DNA of 64,000 nucleotides, taken from Cyanoderma ruficeps (taxonomy: Eukaryota > Chordata > Aves > Passeriformes > Timaliidae). Shown one piece after another: positions 28,436 to 42,867 of the stretch. Both the position numbers and the translations under genes were made by a program. Each line of letters opens with the position of its first letter. Position 1 is the stretch's first letter. The notes under the pieces were generated by a model. That model was not told the DNA's origin and did no database searches. It worked only from the letters and a program-made list of their open reading frames with translations. Where the stretch lies: the NCBI GenBank assembly GCA_008694505.1, contig VZDJ01006028.1, positions 1,321,097-1,385,096 of the forward strand, given 5' to 3'.

Positions 28436-28448
28436 NNNNNNNNNNNNN
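28436..28448. other. Assembly gap (13 Ns) after a poly-T run
   Basis: Thirteen Ns follow a T run of about 19 bases starting near 28416. The true length is unknown. ORFs spanning the gap (28258-28467 plus, 28293-28577 minus) are meaningless. Confidence 0.95.
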
Positions 28449-28981
28449 GTGTCTGATTCCCAAGTAAACATTAGCACACACATTTTTACAGAACTGTTGG
28501 AAAGCAGAAGAACATAGCCACCCTATTATATATAAATAAAGACAAATTAATAGGAAAAAGGGAATAGTGGAGATCACACAGAAATCTGTGTCAAAACAAG
28601 AACAAATTTTATAATAGCCATCCTAGTTTATCCTTAAGATTTGCCTGTAATGTTATTAATTGTAGAAGCAATGCTACAAACCTCTGGTCCAAGAAATCTT
28701 CCACTGTCTTGGCCAGGATTCCATTTGGCTCAGTGTAGAATGGATTTGGTGAGTATGAATGCATAGGGATTGTCACAGGAATGGATTTGGGTGGCTTATC
28801 AGCCTACCTCATATTGTTTTTAATTTCAGAGAAATATTAAGGCATAACTATAAAAGTAATTATTTTTCCTGTAATTAAAATATTCTTTAAAAAAAATCTG
28901 AGTTTTAGAGACATAGAGTGAAAAAGAAAGAACATGAATAAAGAGGCATCCCTTTATATTCAAAATTGTTTCTGTTGCAAG

Positions 28982-29024
28982 ATTCCTCTGTTCAGGAATT
29001 TCAATTCCTCTGTTTCAGGAATTT
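28982..29024. repeat. Tandem 22-bp duplication
   Basis: ATTCCTCTGTTCAGGAATTT (28982-29001) is followed after two bases by ATTCCTCTG with TTTCAGGAATTT (29004-29024). The copies are nearly identical, differing by one extra T. Confidence 0.9.
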
Positions 29025-32000
29025 ATTTGGCTTATAGGCTAGGATTCATTTCTGGGGCATTCTGCTCATCTGAGTGTATAACTTCTCTTCTAGAGGATCT
29101 TGATTTGGAGTCAAGCCTTTCTTTGTGTACCTGTTTTGTCCTTGGGTGTTCCATTTGGATTTAGATTTCAATTGAGAAATTCAATGTTTACTGTTAATAT
29201 TGAACACTACCTCCAAAGAATTAATGATCATCATAACCTTTCTTAAGAAATCCTAATATTTTTCTGGTATGGATATACAGCATTTTCTTTGGTTATCTAG
29301 TAGAAAGGGTAGAATAAATGACTTTATTTTAATTTATATAAGGCATTTTTCTGTTGAATATTAAATATCTGGTAGGATTGCGTGGCAGATTTGAAGCATT
29401 AGTAAATAAATTCTTTAGAAAAGTAAAATTCTCTTTTAAATCAATATTCACTGACAGTTTTAGATAGAACTTGAGAAGAGCTATGGCAATATGAGTGGTA
29501 TGATGGTTTGTTACTAATTCTTAATAGAAACTAGATGGGAGAATAACCAATTTTGTAGGAAGTAGGTTGTTTGAAAGATCTTGAAGACTATTTTTGAGAA
29601 TGATGAATCCTAAATCCAGGTCTATCCCTATGTGTACTATGCATGCCTATCCTAGACCTGAAATTTAAGACAAGAAGAGGTACTTGCATGCCATGACGCC
29701 AGCTTTCAGTAAGTATCAGGTAACATTTCAAGTCTTCATTTACGCAAAAAAGTTTGTAACTTTTGACAGTCATGTAAATACAGGAAACCCACACATATTT
29801 TTTGTTAAGTCATATTTCATATTTCAGGGCAGACAAGGCAGGTTTGAAAATCTTTGAAATTGTCCCTTTTATCCTTTTTCCAATTTGTATGGTCTTCAAA
29901 TGGCATGGATGATTTCAGCACTGATTTTTTTTTTTTAATAAAAANTTTTTTTAAATAAAAATGTATGATAATTCCTATAACTATTCAGACAGTTTTACAC
30001 CGCAGATAACTCTTCAGATTAAAGTCTACCATGGCTTTCCATTTCACTAGAGCACACCTATTCATAACACAGCAGGCTGATGGGATTGAAGTCTGAGCCA
30101 GCATTTGCAGAGTTAAAGCCCTTCACAATGTCAAGGAGAATTTTGTCTGGTGTTTGTGGCTACTTCCCAGTGGCCCACTTTTTCTGCTGAATTTATTCAC
30201 CATCTAGTCCATCTAGTACTCTTTATTACCAGTCTGTGCAGACACCAAAGCACTCTGCTCAAGAAAGCTACTATTTTCTTCCCTTTTCCAAAACTGTATT
30301 TGAAAATTGCCAGGTTACTTATGTGTCCTCTTGATCTGCACCATGAAGGAGGCTGTTGAACTGTGGGGAAGCAAGCAGGAGCAGCAACCAATTACTGCTC
30401 TCTGAGGCAGCTCTGGCTTTCAAAATGATCTAGTGGCCTGATTCCATAAGCACTTTCCAGCCCAGCTGAAGGTGGAGTGGGGAGGGAAGTCCATTAGATA
30501 CAGTCCATTAAATATAATTAAACAATGTATTTGTTTTCTGAATTTTCTGCCTTCTTTGTTACTTTATGCTTCTTCATACTGTGGTGTAGAAGTGATCATT
30601 GCTAAGATAATAAATATTTATTCAATAATTCATTTACTGATTATTATTTCTTCATTATTTCACTCACTGTAAAAATCAGATTTTATGGCTTACATAAAAG
30701 AAAAAAATAAATGGGTAAATCCCACTGCTTAAGAGCATGTGGATAACTGCAGTCTGATTTTTTAAACTTACCTGGAACTATTTTAATGCTTTCAGAGTTC
30801 TTGTATGGAACTTTGTTTAATGAAAATGTTGTACAGAGAATAGAAAAGCTGGAGGTCTACCATGCAAATTAGGAAGGAGAATTTAGCAGTTTACTTATCT
30901 CATAATTAGAAAGTTAGATTGTAAATAAATGGCTCCAGAATGTTTTGTTGCTTTTAACAACTTTTAAGAAAATATGCCACCCACACTGCCAAAAAGAACT
31001 GCCTCCCATATTTTAATATTTATCAAAGAGGTAATTTATTCAATTTCTAATTATGTTTAAAGAACTTTATGTGTACTCATGATTTATAAAAATTCTCTCT
31101 CTAATCTATTTTTATGTATGAGCACAATTCATTTTCTTAGGTAAGCATTTAGGTTTGGCGCAAAGTATTTAGAAAGAATTATTGCCCTTTCACTCAGCTT
31201 CTTAGTTTGATACACGTTCTGGTTAGAAGCATACAAATAGTTTTTTTACTGAAATATATTTATGTTAAAAAAAATTAAGTCTTTTAAATTCCTGAATTTA
31301 TTCTGGAGAGCCAGTTTTCAGCTTCTCTAATGTAGTTGAAACTTGAAATATTTTTATGAAATCTTTAGTATTATCCAACACTTAGCTCTCAGAGTTCTCT
31401 TCACATTGTTTTTTCCATATTTGTGTGGAATATTTTTTGTTTGGGTTTGTTTATTTGTATTAAAACAAACAAGAAAATATTAACTCAGATTGTAGTCATA
31501 CGAAGTCCATGCACAACCTTCTGCTGTACTGGGCCTCTCCAACATCTCTTGGAGGAATTGTTCATGTGTGTGTAATTAACATTGAAACTGTTGTCTGCAA
31601 AAGTTGTTCATTAGGTGAGACACCTTAGAAAAGTGAACACAGTAACAAAAAAAAAAGAAAGAAAAATAATTATACTAATAAAGATATTTTTGCTCTTCAT
31701 TTCTAGAAACAGAATTTAGAATCCCTTAATGAATTAACTGACATAAAAAAATTTAAAAATTAAACTATCTTGAGAGAAATAAAGTCTCTGAGTGAACTAT
31801 TTATTATAGAGTGAAAAAAATCACCTAGAGGAATGGAGGTAACCCTTCTGAAGTAGTCTCAGTTCGAAATAAGTAGATCATTATTATAATTCCTGTCTAA
31901 GAAATAGTTTCTGAATGCTTCCTTTTTTAAAAAACTTAACTTTTGTCTGTATTATAACACCAGCTGCGTCCAGCTACCTGTTTGGAATGATTTTAGTTTC

Positions 32001-34232
32001 CTTTCTTTTTCCCTGCTAAAAGTCATGAGTTCATTTCTGACTTTGTTCTGATAGGACACAAGTTCATAATAAACAACTAGACCATGATACACGTGGTTGA
32101 ATGATACATGATACAAAATCAGTTGAAATTTGTGGGGGATTTTTTTGTTTATTTTTTTAATCTTGGTTGCAGGCAATTTGATTGGCTACTTTGTGTATCG
32201 TTAAAGTGTGCCCAACAAAATTGGCATTATTNACCACTACAAAAAAATCCCAAACATGGAAAAAAACCCCAAGTGGATGAAAGGGGAACTCCAGTTTGGC
32301 AGCACTTGACAATAAGTGGCAGTGGTTGAACATTGGTTACCATGAGCAGGCGTGTCATCTTCTAATAAAGACAAGTGGAGATATCATGATGATACTTTTT
32401 TATGTCCTAATTAAAAATACTATCAGTAATGTTCTAATGAGTGCAAAAGTGATGCCACTTTGATTTGGTCATTATATCCACTTTTATTTTATTAGTAGAA
32501 CAAGAAAATACAGAAATGCAGATATTTGAAAATGTATTCAACTTCAGTCTTTAAGGTCCATCTCAAAAATGGTATTAATGTTCTTGTCAGTAAGTCCAGA
32601 GTTAACCTGTTTTTCTCCAATGGGACTGAAGAATACAAGACTATGAAAATCAGAAGTCATGTGTGAGCCAGAGATCATACATTCACACAGGCTGAACTTC
32701 AAATAGTAAGCAGGGGAGTCTCAACTAAAACTAACCGTTGGGTGATAATTACTGATGTAGAACACATTGGGAAATGAAACAGGAAGGAAAACACAAGCAG
32801 CACCTGTGTGTTTACCTGATCATTAATTTCACATGATGAAAAATATTTACTTTTCCCTGTGTTTAAAGCTTCAGTCTATCAGAGTCTATTAGAACATACC
32901 ACCAGTACAGAACCTACTAGAGGATAGGTTGTTACTGGAGGAGTGCATTTTTGAATGACTTATGAAAATTAAGGTTGATGTTTAACATAAAACCTGTATC
33001 TTTTAGGACTGGTTTCTCCTTTTGGAAGTTATGTGAAACCAAGCACTAAAACAGGATTCATATTAGATTTAGATGGACCCCTGTCTAAATTATTCTCATC
33101 TGTAGGTTTCAACTAATTGAATTGGAAATCCTTACTTTTAGTTGGAATCTTACGCAGGCTTATGTTTCTTTTCTGAATTTCATCAGCTTCAAATTCAGAT
33201 ACTTCTTTGTGTATCTGGAGAGAAATGTAACAAGTTCTACATACACTTACTTCAGAACAATACTAAAGGTTTGTTTCCCCTTTCTGTCCCCTTAACGACA
33301 TAGTATTTTTAATTGTTTTAGAGCTGTGGAGGCAATAAAATGTCCACTGAAAAACCTCTTAATGGATAACATATGTAAAAAACTGAATATTTATTAATCA
33401 AAGCATAAACTTAAAAGGAAAAATTCAGGATGCAATAAATGATTTTGTGAAAAGGCTTCTTGCATAAGGTTTCTACCTGTTTATTAAATACTCTGTATAT
33501 CTTGTCTTGAATCAGAACTAACTGCTTTGTTTTAAACTAATTGACTTGTTTTAGATTTGATGGAGATGGGATTTTTTAAAAATTGCACTATAACATTAAA
33601 GATCATTAATATATGACCTATTATTTAGTCTTGGTGTGTTTTCAACACTGAAGCTTCTGCAAATATTAGTATTCTTGGAAATAACCTGAATACTGTTTAA
33701 TTTACCTGACTGGTGCAACATATGTGCAGACTACTTTTACTGTATTTTCACTTTTATACTTTTCCTGTGGCTCTCATCTATTAGCCTCTTTGGTTCCCAG
33801 GCAATCCTGGTTCACTCCGTCCCAAATGAAATCTTGGTACACTTGCTTCCTCTCTGGTCCATTGCATCTGAACAGAATTCTCAATCTTATGGCATCCTCT
33901 TACCTTCATATTCAAGTATAACATTATCTCAGTGTTAATGGTAATGATGGGCAATTGAGAAACTCAATTTCTTTCACCTGTAATTAATACTGTGTTCTAC
34001 TAATCATATTTTGTTATAATATTTTGCTTCATCACTGATTTCAAAAACAATCCTAGAATTGTACAGATCAAGTGGAATTCCTTTTTCCTCCTCTGTATAG
34101 ATGATGTTTCTCATTCAGACTGTTCCGCAGGGCTGCAGATGCTAAGAGTGGATCAGTGAAAGATTTCTAACATGCTGTTTTTTCACAACAGTTTCAGACT
34201 TCTGGATCCCTCAACATCTGTGGCACTAGTCA

Positions 34233-34259
34233 ACATCTCATAACTTACTCATGAGATGT
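34233..34259. repeat. Hairpin ACATCTCAT / ATGAGATGT
   Basis: Perfect 9-bp arms flank a 9-nt loop. A competing palindrome, ATGAGATGTCTCAT, lies at 34251-34264, so two alternative foldings share one arm. A (CA)8 tract follows 22 bp downstream. Confidence 0.8.
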
Positions 34260-34285
34260 CTCATCTTGACATGAGACAGTCCTCA

Positions 34286-34302
34286 ACACACACACACACA
34301 CA
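34286..34302. repeat. (AC)8 microsatellite
   Basis: Eight AC units plus one base lie in intron sequence. Confidence 0.95.
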
Positions 34303-37300
34303 AATACTGTCTTGCCCCTGTGGAAATTAATGTCAGGGGAAACTACTAATTTTATTTTTTATGATTTTTTTTTTCTTTTGCTCCAGAACAGGACCACTTG
34401 ATAACTTGTAATTTCCTCTGTAATTTTTGTACCTAGTTATGACTTTGGTAATTAGCACACTGCAATTTGACATAATCTCTGCCTTCTTGGTTTGTCCTGC
34501 TCTGTTATTCATGACTTAGGTGCTGCTGAAATTTGAGAACATTTTCAAAGCTAAATTAGAATAGGTAAACAAATATTTTCAAAAGAAATTACCTATTAGG
34601 TGGCATAAATATTAAACACCATGCTATTTAACACACATTGGTCTTGATTCTCTCTTATGTTCTTCAAAGAAAAAAAAAGTTCTTTAGAAATTATCACAAT
34701 CTATAAAATGATTTTACTTATTTGCACAGAAGCAATGGAGTAGCACAAGAGCATCTATGTATATGTTATTTCCTATTTATTGCATCCTTTCTATTTTCAA
34801 GAACTTATGATAACATGGCTACGAATCGCAGCTCAATTGGTCTGTCTATCAGTTGCTTTCTAAATTTACAAAATTGTCAGCCTAAATTTTCAGTGGAAGC
34901 TGATATGGCATCTAGATTCAAACTAGACAGACTAATAATGAAGCTGAAATGAGCAGAACTGTAACTGTGTGAATGAGTTGATTTAATAAGGTTAACATCT
35001 GTCACTTCCAACAAATTTAGCATTAAACCCCTACATATCAGGATGACTTTGCCAGGCTCAAGATTAGTTGTTAGTGAGAAATACCAACAGAAAATGTCAA
35101 TGTATTTGGCATCTGCTTCAAGTGGAGAAAAATTCCCAAATGGAGTTATTTGTCTTTGCTGGTGACATAATGGATTTTACAGGAAGGAGTAATATTTCTA
35201 AGGTACTTCAGCAATTGGTGTCCTTAGAATCTGAGAACTTCCAGTATCAAAAGGTCAGGCCAGGCTGGCTTGCAGGTCCTTCAGCAGAGGGTGTGAATAC
35301 CAGAATAGTACTGTTTCTTTAAGGCCTTTGTGTGGCCACAAAATTACATGTGTTTTAAAAGAAGCATTTTATTTTTTCTTTCCTGTTCTCTTTACCTATG
35401 TTCAAACTTGTTTTATGCAAACCTAGGAGAAATTATGATCCTCAGTTGGTTTGATGTCTCCTGGCTCTACTTAATTTCCCCCTTGAAATAATAAAAGTAG
35501 AAGACTGGAAAGTAGTCATGCGAGATAGGATCTGTAGCAAGAATTACATCTTCACTGTCTATTTTNTTTGTCAGACGTTGGTAATGCTTTCCTTTGTGTC
35601 TTTGCTCACAAAATCTCAGACACTACCTCAGATGACAGTTTCTGTATAAAAGGTACAACAAAGCATCTTCAGATAATACTATTCACAATATAATGAAAGT
35701 TTTAGCAAAAAAAATTACATTTCCTTCAGCCTAACAACAGAAACCCTCTAACAATTGCATCATTCATTCCTTTTAAAGTCTAATCTAAGTTGACATAGAT
35801 TTCAACTTATTTAACTTAGGCAGTCTACGTCTTGTCCTGCTCAACCATGGATGCTGTAGCTGAGACTCTTCATTTTGAGGCTTTTTTTCCCCATTTTTGC
35901 CAAATCTGTCCTCAAGACTGTGAACAGAGAACTTTCCACATGGAGGCTTAGTTCTAATTGTTGCAATGTCTCATGTATTTTTGGCTGGCTTTCTGAGATC
36001 TGCTGGTTCATATATTCAGTAACACGTCGGTGTGAGCTGGCTGAGCTGAAGGGATAATGACATAATAATCTAATGAGAATCTCTTTCCTGTTGCTAAGGA
36101 ATATGATAGGAACTTCCCTTGCTAAATATAATCTACACAAGTAATTGGGGAGAGATTCATGGCTGAGACAGTTTAGTAGACTGGGTTTTCCTAGACATTC
36201 CTGTGACCCTCAAGTGGTAATTGTAAGTCCTTTGAGTGTGCTAACTTTTCATACATTCATACCTGACATTGGTGGGAAGTCTTACATAGAGAGAAAAAAA
36301 CCCCAAAACAACAAAATACTATAATGCCCACAGAAATCTTCAGGAAAAAGTGATGCATTTGTAGATTAATTTCTCAGATAAATTACTTCATTATTTATTT
36401 TTACAGCTGCTTTTTAAAGATATCTACTCTCTAAAAACTTAAATAGGCTAACGCTGGAAAACTTCCTCCTTTCTGCAAATTCAGTGGCATATGAACGCAA
36501 AAATAAGTTTCTTTCCTCCACAAAAAGCTATTTTATTTCAGTCTATAATCTACTCATCCTAGAAACAGTTCAGAGAACATGTGAAAAAAATGCTTTGAGT
36601 TAAAAAAAAAATAAAACCCCAAAAGATTAAAAAATAAAAGATAAAAAGAAAGAAATGCATTGATTTAAGGACTAAGTTTCCTGGACATAAAAGCAAATTG
36701 TCTCTCATTACCACAGAATTTTATACACAAATATCCTTTGCGATTTTAAAGAAACAAAACATTTTTCAGTATATCCTGCTATAACATCTGGGTGTTCATT
36801 GGGTATTATAAATGTAGTGAGGAATAAGCAGGAATAAATATGATCTGTCAGACTCCATGTATGCCTCATGATATTATTAAAATTAACTTACAGTTTTGTC
36901 CTAGTGAAAAGCATGTTTTTGACTGGCATATGTCTTCGGATTCTTTTAGTACAATTTTGTACCACTTGTGGATATTTCATAAATTTTATTTATGTTTACA
37001 AATCAATTTTTGCTATTCAATATTCTGTCCAATATGTTCATTTGTCATGTTAGATGTGTTGGTTGAACCTATCGAAATTTGGAGTTCCCAGGATTATCAA
37101 TTCATAAACTGAGTATGAGAATGGTGTCTTGACTGACTGGATTCACTTGCTTCTCCATTATACATGAAATATCCTTAGTTGTTCTTTTCAAAAACTTTTT
37201 ATAGCGATATTGCATGGCTCACCTGATATACTCCAGGTAGATTGTTTTCCGGCACTTTTTACATCATTTTCTATACTTCATAGGAGAGCATGTATGTGTG

Positions 37301-37790
37301 AATCTATCTAAAAATATACAGCTCTGTTTAAATTTTCATGGGGTAGCAATGGGACACATTTTCAAACTGAGATATTTTTGAGTTGCTTGGTTATTTTTGT
37401 CCCCTTTTCCAACATTTTCTCCATTTTTTCCTCAGAAATGAGTTAAAACCAATACAATCCTTTGTATTTTACATACTGACAAAATAATTGTTTAAGGAAA
37501 CTGCATCTTGGAAGAATAGTCTGTTTACAAACCAAAGCCACTGTACACTCTTCATTCTGAGGACTGATTCTATCACACAGAGCTGCTATGAAAATCTAAC
37601 TGAAATTTAACTGTAGCACTGAAGTTACCATCCAACTCTTTAATGGTATAATACAGCCTTAATAGTATTGTTGCGTGGTCAGCTTTGAGTTGGAGTTGGA
37701 ATTGAATAAGAACAGGAGATAAATTTTTATTGCAATATACCACAAGCCATTGTCAACTGTATGACTTTTTTTTTTTTTTCTGGTGAACAC

Positions 37791-37815
37791 TGCATTTTAC
37801 GGCCGGTAAAATGCA
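37791..37815. repeat. Perfect 10-bp hairpin with GC loop
   Basis: TGCATTTTAC and GTAAAATGCA are exact reverse complements separated by GGCCG. The junction also contains CGGCCG-like self-complementarity. It lies just after a T15 run (37767-37779 region). Confidence 0.85.
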
Positions 37816-39616
37816 TTTCTGGTTTTCATTGCATGAAAAATGATTTATCAGAAATTCAGCAGAGAGAGACCAACACGAGAGAGGAGAAAACTGCTGTTAG
37901 AACATTACTTGTTGCTATGATCAAATGAGAAATTAGTAGAATTAGTCTTATTTTGTGCCTTAGACTAGTGTTGTTTTTTGTGTTAAATGCAAAGAAGATA
38001 CTTTGGTCTTAGGAAGTCCCTGAGCCTCAAATTGCTGCCTGTGTGACATCTGCTTTTTACAACTGACAGACAGAGTACTTGCCTAGGTGAAATGCTCATC
38101 TTATTGGTGGTGCTGAAGTAGTGGAAATTTTCAGGCATGAGCACTTTCTGCTTATGGTGGTCCCAATATTTATGGAACACAGTTGAGCAAATAGCACTTA
38201 ATGTTAAGTGACAAATTGCAAACTGAAGACTTTAAGTTTCTAAATTTCAGAACAGAAGTTAGAAAAAAAAGTTATATGCTGCTTAATTGATAATTTTGGT
38301 ATCAGTCCTCACACAAGTACTGCTTTCAATGGATATTCCATTATAGTTAAACTGGTGCCAAAATTAGGTGATTAAACATACTGAAAATTAATCCATGTTC
38401 AAATCATTGAAGGTGAGTTAGAACAAAGGTAGATTATAATAGATAAATAAGAAGAGGGGATAACAAAGAGATGAAAGATTAAAAATAAATGAATAAAATT
38501 CCAGTGGGTGGTAAATAATCACTGGGATTAACTGGAAATTACTTTGAACAAACAGATTGGAAGAAATGCACCAAAAGTAGAGTGCATATAGGAAGAATGA
38601 TATTGTATATAATTTTGGGTTATATTATGACAATATAAAAAAAAGTCTTCAACTGGTGGAGCAATCATTATCTCATACTGATTGACTGCAGCTGACCATG
38701 TAAATTGCCTCCTATTTAAGTAGAGAGATTTAAATGAAGACTGCAAATGTTATATTGGTTTTCGTTAATAGCTTTCAATGATTTTTAATTTTGCTGATAA
38801 TGGTGGCCATTAAAAACCTTTTCTGCTGGTGTTCATATATTACGTGAAGTACAGGAAAGGCTAAGGTAGCAACAGTGGCACTGGAATAAGTTAAGCAAAT
38901 TTATGTGAACTCTGATATTCCTGGTCGTCTTCTCTCTTACAAAAGAAGGCAGAAGCATCTGCTTCTGTACTTGTCAATGCTTCCCTATATAGCCTAGGTC
39001 AATGGAATGTGTGAATAAATACATAAATAAATCAAACACATGTCCTAAATGCAGCCTGTTATCTGCCACTAAGGATCTCCTCACCAACTGGACACATTCC
39101 CTCTGTGTTGCACTGGCAGTACAAGGTGAGGCACTTTGGTTCTTCAGCATATGGAACACGCTGGAGTGCAAAAAGGTGCAAAAGGATGAGGCATAACTGA
39201 AGATATGCCATTGGCAGAGATTGGCAGCATTGACTCTTGGGAATGCATTTTACATCATGGCTTTTTGCCATCCTTAGTACTGTTGCAAATTTCAGGGGGT
39301 GTCTGAGGTGAGTTTGGCACCTAACTAGAAGGGCAGATGATAAAGTGAATTCAACAACTGTATGAAAATTTTACTATTGGCAAGTGATGAATCTAGATAA
39401 TAATATGTCTTTACAGGAAAAGAGTATTTGGAACCATATTGATTAAATAGAAAAAAAAATCTGACTTTTCCTATTTTTCTTAAATTGTGACACTTTCTGT
39501 ATAAACAAAAGCATGCTAATTATTTTAACAAGTACTACCATTCACTACATTTTCATAGGAGTGTTAGTCTTCTGTGACTATAAAAAGCCTGACATCCATG
39601 GGAAAAAAGTCAGATA

Positions 39617-39629
39617 TAGATAGATAGAT
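39617..39629. repeat. Short (TAGA)3 microsatellite
   Basis: Three TAGA units plus one base. Minor. Confidence 0.8.
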
Positions 39630-42097
39630 TCTATGCTATGCCAGTTTATGATGTAAAAATTAATGCTCTTGGAGAATTTTTCTATGTACCACTTAGCAAA
39701 AATGGCCAATGAAAAAGAAAGATGAATTGATGCTGCATGAACAGCATTACCCCCTGTAATATTTCTACAAGGTAATATCAAATAATATTAATGACTTCTG
39801 GCCATGCACCTTCAGGGTGAAATCTTTTACCTCCTTTAATAATTCAGATGACAAAAAGGTCAAATACATGTTATTAACACATAACATAAGAGGTAAACTT
39901 AATTTTTTTTAGTTCATTGGAATTTTTTTTTCCCTTAGAGCTGTGTGTACTCCTAAGTTCTTCAACAATTAAAAAGCTTAATATAATTTAAGTTTTGAAA
40001 AAATCTGCAGCTTACTCATTGTTAATATTGGCGCATATTCTACATCCTTTCCAATGTGTTTTTTGTTGTATGCTATTTTTTCCTGGAGGCTTCTGTCATG
40101 TGAATGACAACTTTGCAGTGAAAAAAAAAAGATTTAAATTATCCTTGTGTTTAAATTGTTGAAACAACTTTTAATAGTTGCAATACATTTCTGTCTATAG
40201 AAAAATTGCTATTTATTTTCTTTTTCCTAAAGTCTTTCTCCTTTATTTTAAAAACATCCAAGCCCCACAGCTCTGTCTTTAAACTAATAGTTACAACTAA
40301 AATTCTTAAGGCAAATAATATTGTATGGTTTTCCCATATATGTCTGATAATCTGAATTTGTAGATCTTTTCTATGTATTTAATATACCTGTAACCACACT
40401 CTGCTGCAGTGGCATGCTTGAACAAAAGCTACACTTCTGAAGATATTTCAATTAAATTAATTTTTTAAGGTATTTTAAGATATCCTTTCATAGCTTGTAT
40501 TTAGCTAACTGCATACATAAAAGTGTGCTCTGGGGGTAGGTAGTGTGCAACAGAATATTACCTGATTTGTTTTTATATTCCTAATGGTTTAGGGAAAAAA
40601 AGGCAAAATGCCCATGTATATAATGAAACTGAAACAGAGGATCTGACAAATAGCTTAATTAGCAATATTGAGCTGTTTTTCTACTAACCATAATAACAGT
40701 ATATTAAAATAATTTGTCTTTCTCCATATCAAAACCAGAACACTAATATATTTGGAATAATTCCTACAAAGCTTAGTTGCAGACTACAATAATAATACAA
40801 AAAACCTCAGTATTGAAGAAGCCACAGCTTATTCAAACCATGCTACTCGTTTATTAATTTTTCATGGATAGAGGCCATTCATGGCATTCCTGCCAGGTTA
40901 GAATCAGAATCACAGCAGTGGTAGAAGTTCTGTCACTACTAGAGAATAAAAGGATGTTTCAGAGATTTGGGAAATTAATACCTAAAAGGAACAAAATATT
41001 AAGGTCGAAAAAAATCCAGGCCTTATCTAGAGCTGCAAAAGTTTACAGATATGACTTTATATAAAAACGTCAAACTGTCAGGAGCTCGGGGTAGCGATGA
41101 ACAGATACCAGCAGAGAAAAGTTTTGTGCTGGATATTTGGATTTTGCATCCCTATGTACAGATGCATTGAACATACAGGAAACATTCAGTTTAGAAATAA
41201 TAGGAGGGTGAATACTGAACTAGTTCAAAACATATTTACTTTTTCCTTCCTAATTGAGATTCGCTTTTGCCATCCACTTTTGGAAAGCTTTAGAAACACC
41301 AACTACACCAATAACCCCTTCACATATCTGATTAGTGCAAACATGACTCAGAATACATAAAAAACGAGTGGTAACAGTAGCATTATATGTTATCATTAGT
41401 GTACATCTTCATCTCAGAAATTTGTTTCAAGATGTGCATTTGTATTTATGTAAAGTCCTTTTTTTTTTTTTTTAAGCAGAGTGGTAATTTGCTTACTAAT
41501 TTTGCTATGTCTTTATCATGGTGATTCAATGTTTTGGTGTTTGTGCAATTCTTTCCCTCATTGCTGATCAGAGCAGTTGTATAGATGTGTGACCAAATAT
41601 TTTATTTACATAAAATACAGTATAAATCACATATATAGCAGAGAAATGCTTGGAACAATTGTATTTTAGTTTCTTGTGTGTTTTGCTGGTGTTTTGTTGT
41701 TTGTGTTTTTTTTTTTTCCTGGAATCTTAATTACACCAGTTTCCAGTGCAGTTCTGCCTTTTGTTTGGCACTGACATACTGATACTGCTACTAGTGGGCT
41801 GAGCAATAAATCCATGAAAAACCCTGTTTAATTGAGAATTCTTATATTGGCTTTTGTTTGTAATTTGCTTGTTTGTATTTATAATTATTAGTTTATAATT
41901 TGCAATCAGTTAGGGTAGGATGTTTGTACACCTGTTTTATTTTCAGTCAGTAGAGACTGTTGTACAGAATAAGACAGTAATTCCCAAGAACAGACATACA
42001 AAACAGAATTAAAAAACATCTCTGCAATTCAATTTTCTTATCATGCAGTCTGGGGACGTTACCGAGAGATGCTAAGGACCAAAAAATTTAACAGGCT

Positions 42098-42144
42098 GAA
42101 GAGGGAGAAAAAGCAGAAGAGGGAGAAAAGAAGGGAAGGAAAAG
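42098..42144. repeat. Purine tract with two copies of a 14-mer
   Basis: GAAGAGGGAGAAAA occurs at 42098-42111 and 42116-42129 (period 18). Sequence from 42115 to 42145 is purine-only on the + strand. Confidence 0.85.
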
Positions 42145-42867
42145 GCTTGCTCTGCTTTAGGAAGAGGCATGATGAAAGATACCTGTAGATTTTACATGAA
42201 AGTGGTGGAAAAACACACTGTGTGAAATGAATAAAGTGTAAAGTATTACATAGTTTTTATTTTTAGAGGGAACTGAATATCAAATGACAAATGAAACTGG
42301 AACTATTTGCATGACACATTTGGTATTTGAGAACAGCAGCCTGAATCCCGTCTGTGAGTGATTACAATTAATAATTCAAACTTGAGAAAAATTATTCTGT
42401 GATAAAATTAATAAGAAATATGTAGGCACTTAAAGGGACCAGAGAGATTCTGGCATCATTAGAAGTGAATTTTAGATGTTGGTCACAATATGGAGAGGTT
42501 TTTTTCACTGTGAGTTTTACTCTTCCTTCTTACAGCAGGCACTATGAAACTTAAGATGAAAGCAACTTTACTTCCTCCCATACACCGAACAACTTATCAC
42601 AGAAACTGGGTCCTACAGGGTAGTGATAAAATCACTGCAACACATTTCATACAGCCATAATGTTGCTATCAGAATGACTGATTTCCTTTCCTTGACAAAA
42701 TTGAACAGATGAGTGTAGTCACAGATTAAAACTACAAGAGTTCCAGAGAGGCTGAAATCCTTCATGTCATTCCCCAGTGTATTCCTGGGGTGGTCCTCAA
42801 CTGTTTGCTTGAGTTGTAACAGTCTCATTGTTCTAGAACAAGAGTGTAGCGTGATTTGCAATGGAAA

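Larger units (their letters stand above)
26200..42090 (+). other. AT-rich intron, no gene recognised
   Basis: The stretch holds no recognised exon, RNA gene or transposon terminus. It includes small duplications, hairpins and microsatellites listed separately. It also has one 13-base gap and several single Ns (29945, 32232, 35566). The ORFs in it are short and without domains. At 27566-27595, GAGCTCCCACA occurs twice. Confidence 0.5.

Noticed and set aside
35841..36140. 99-codon minus-strand ORF in intron
   Set aside because: No recognisable domain, no repeat relation and no promoter or splice evidence.
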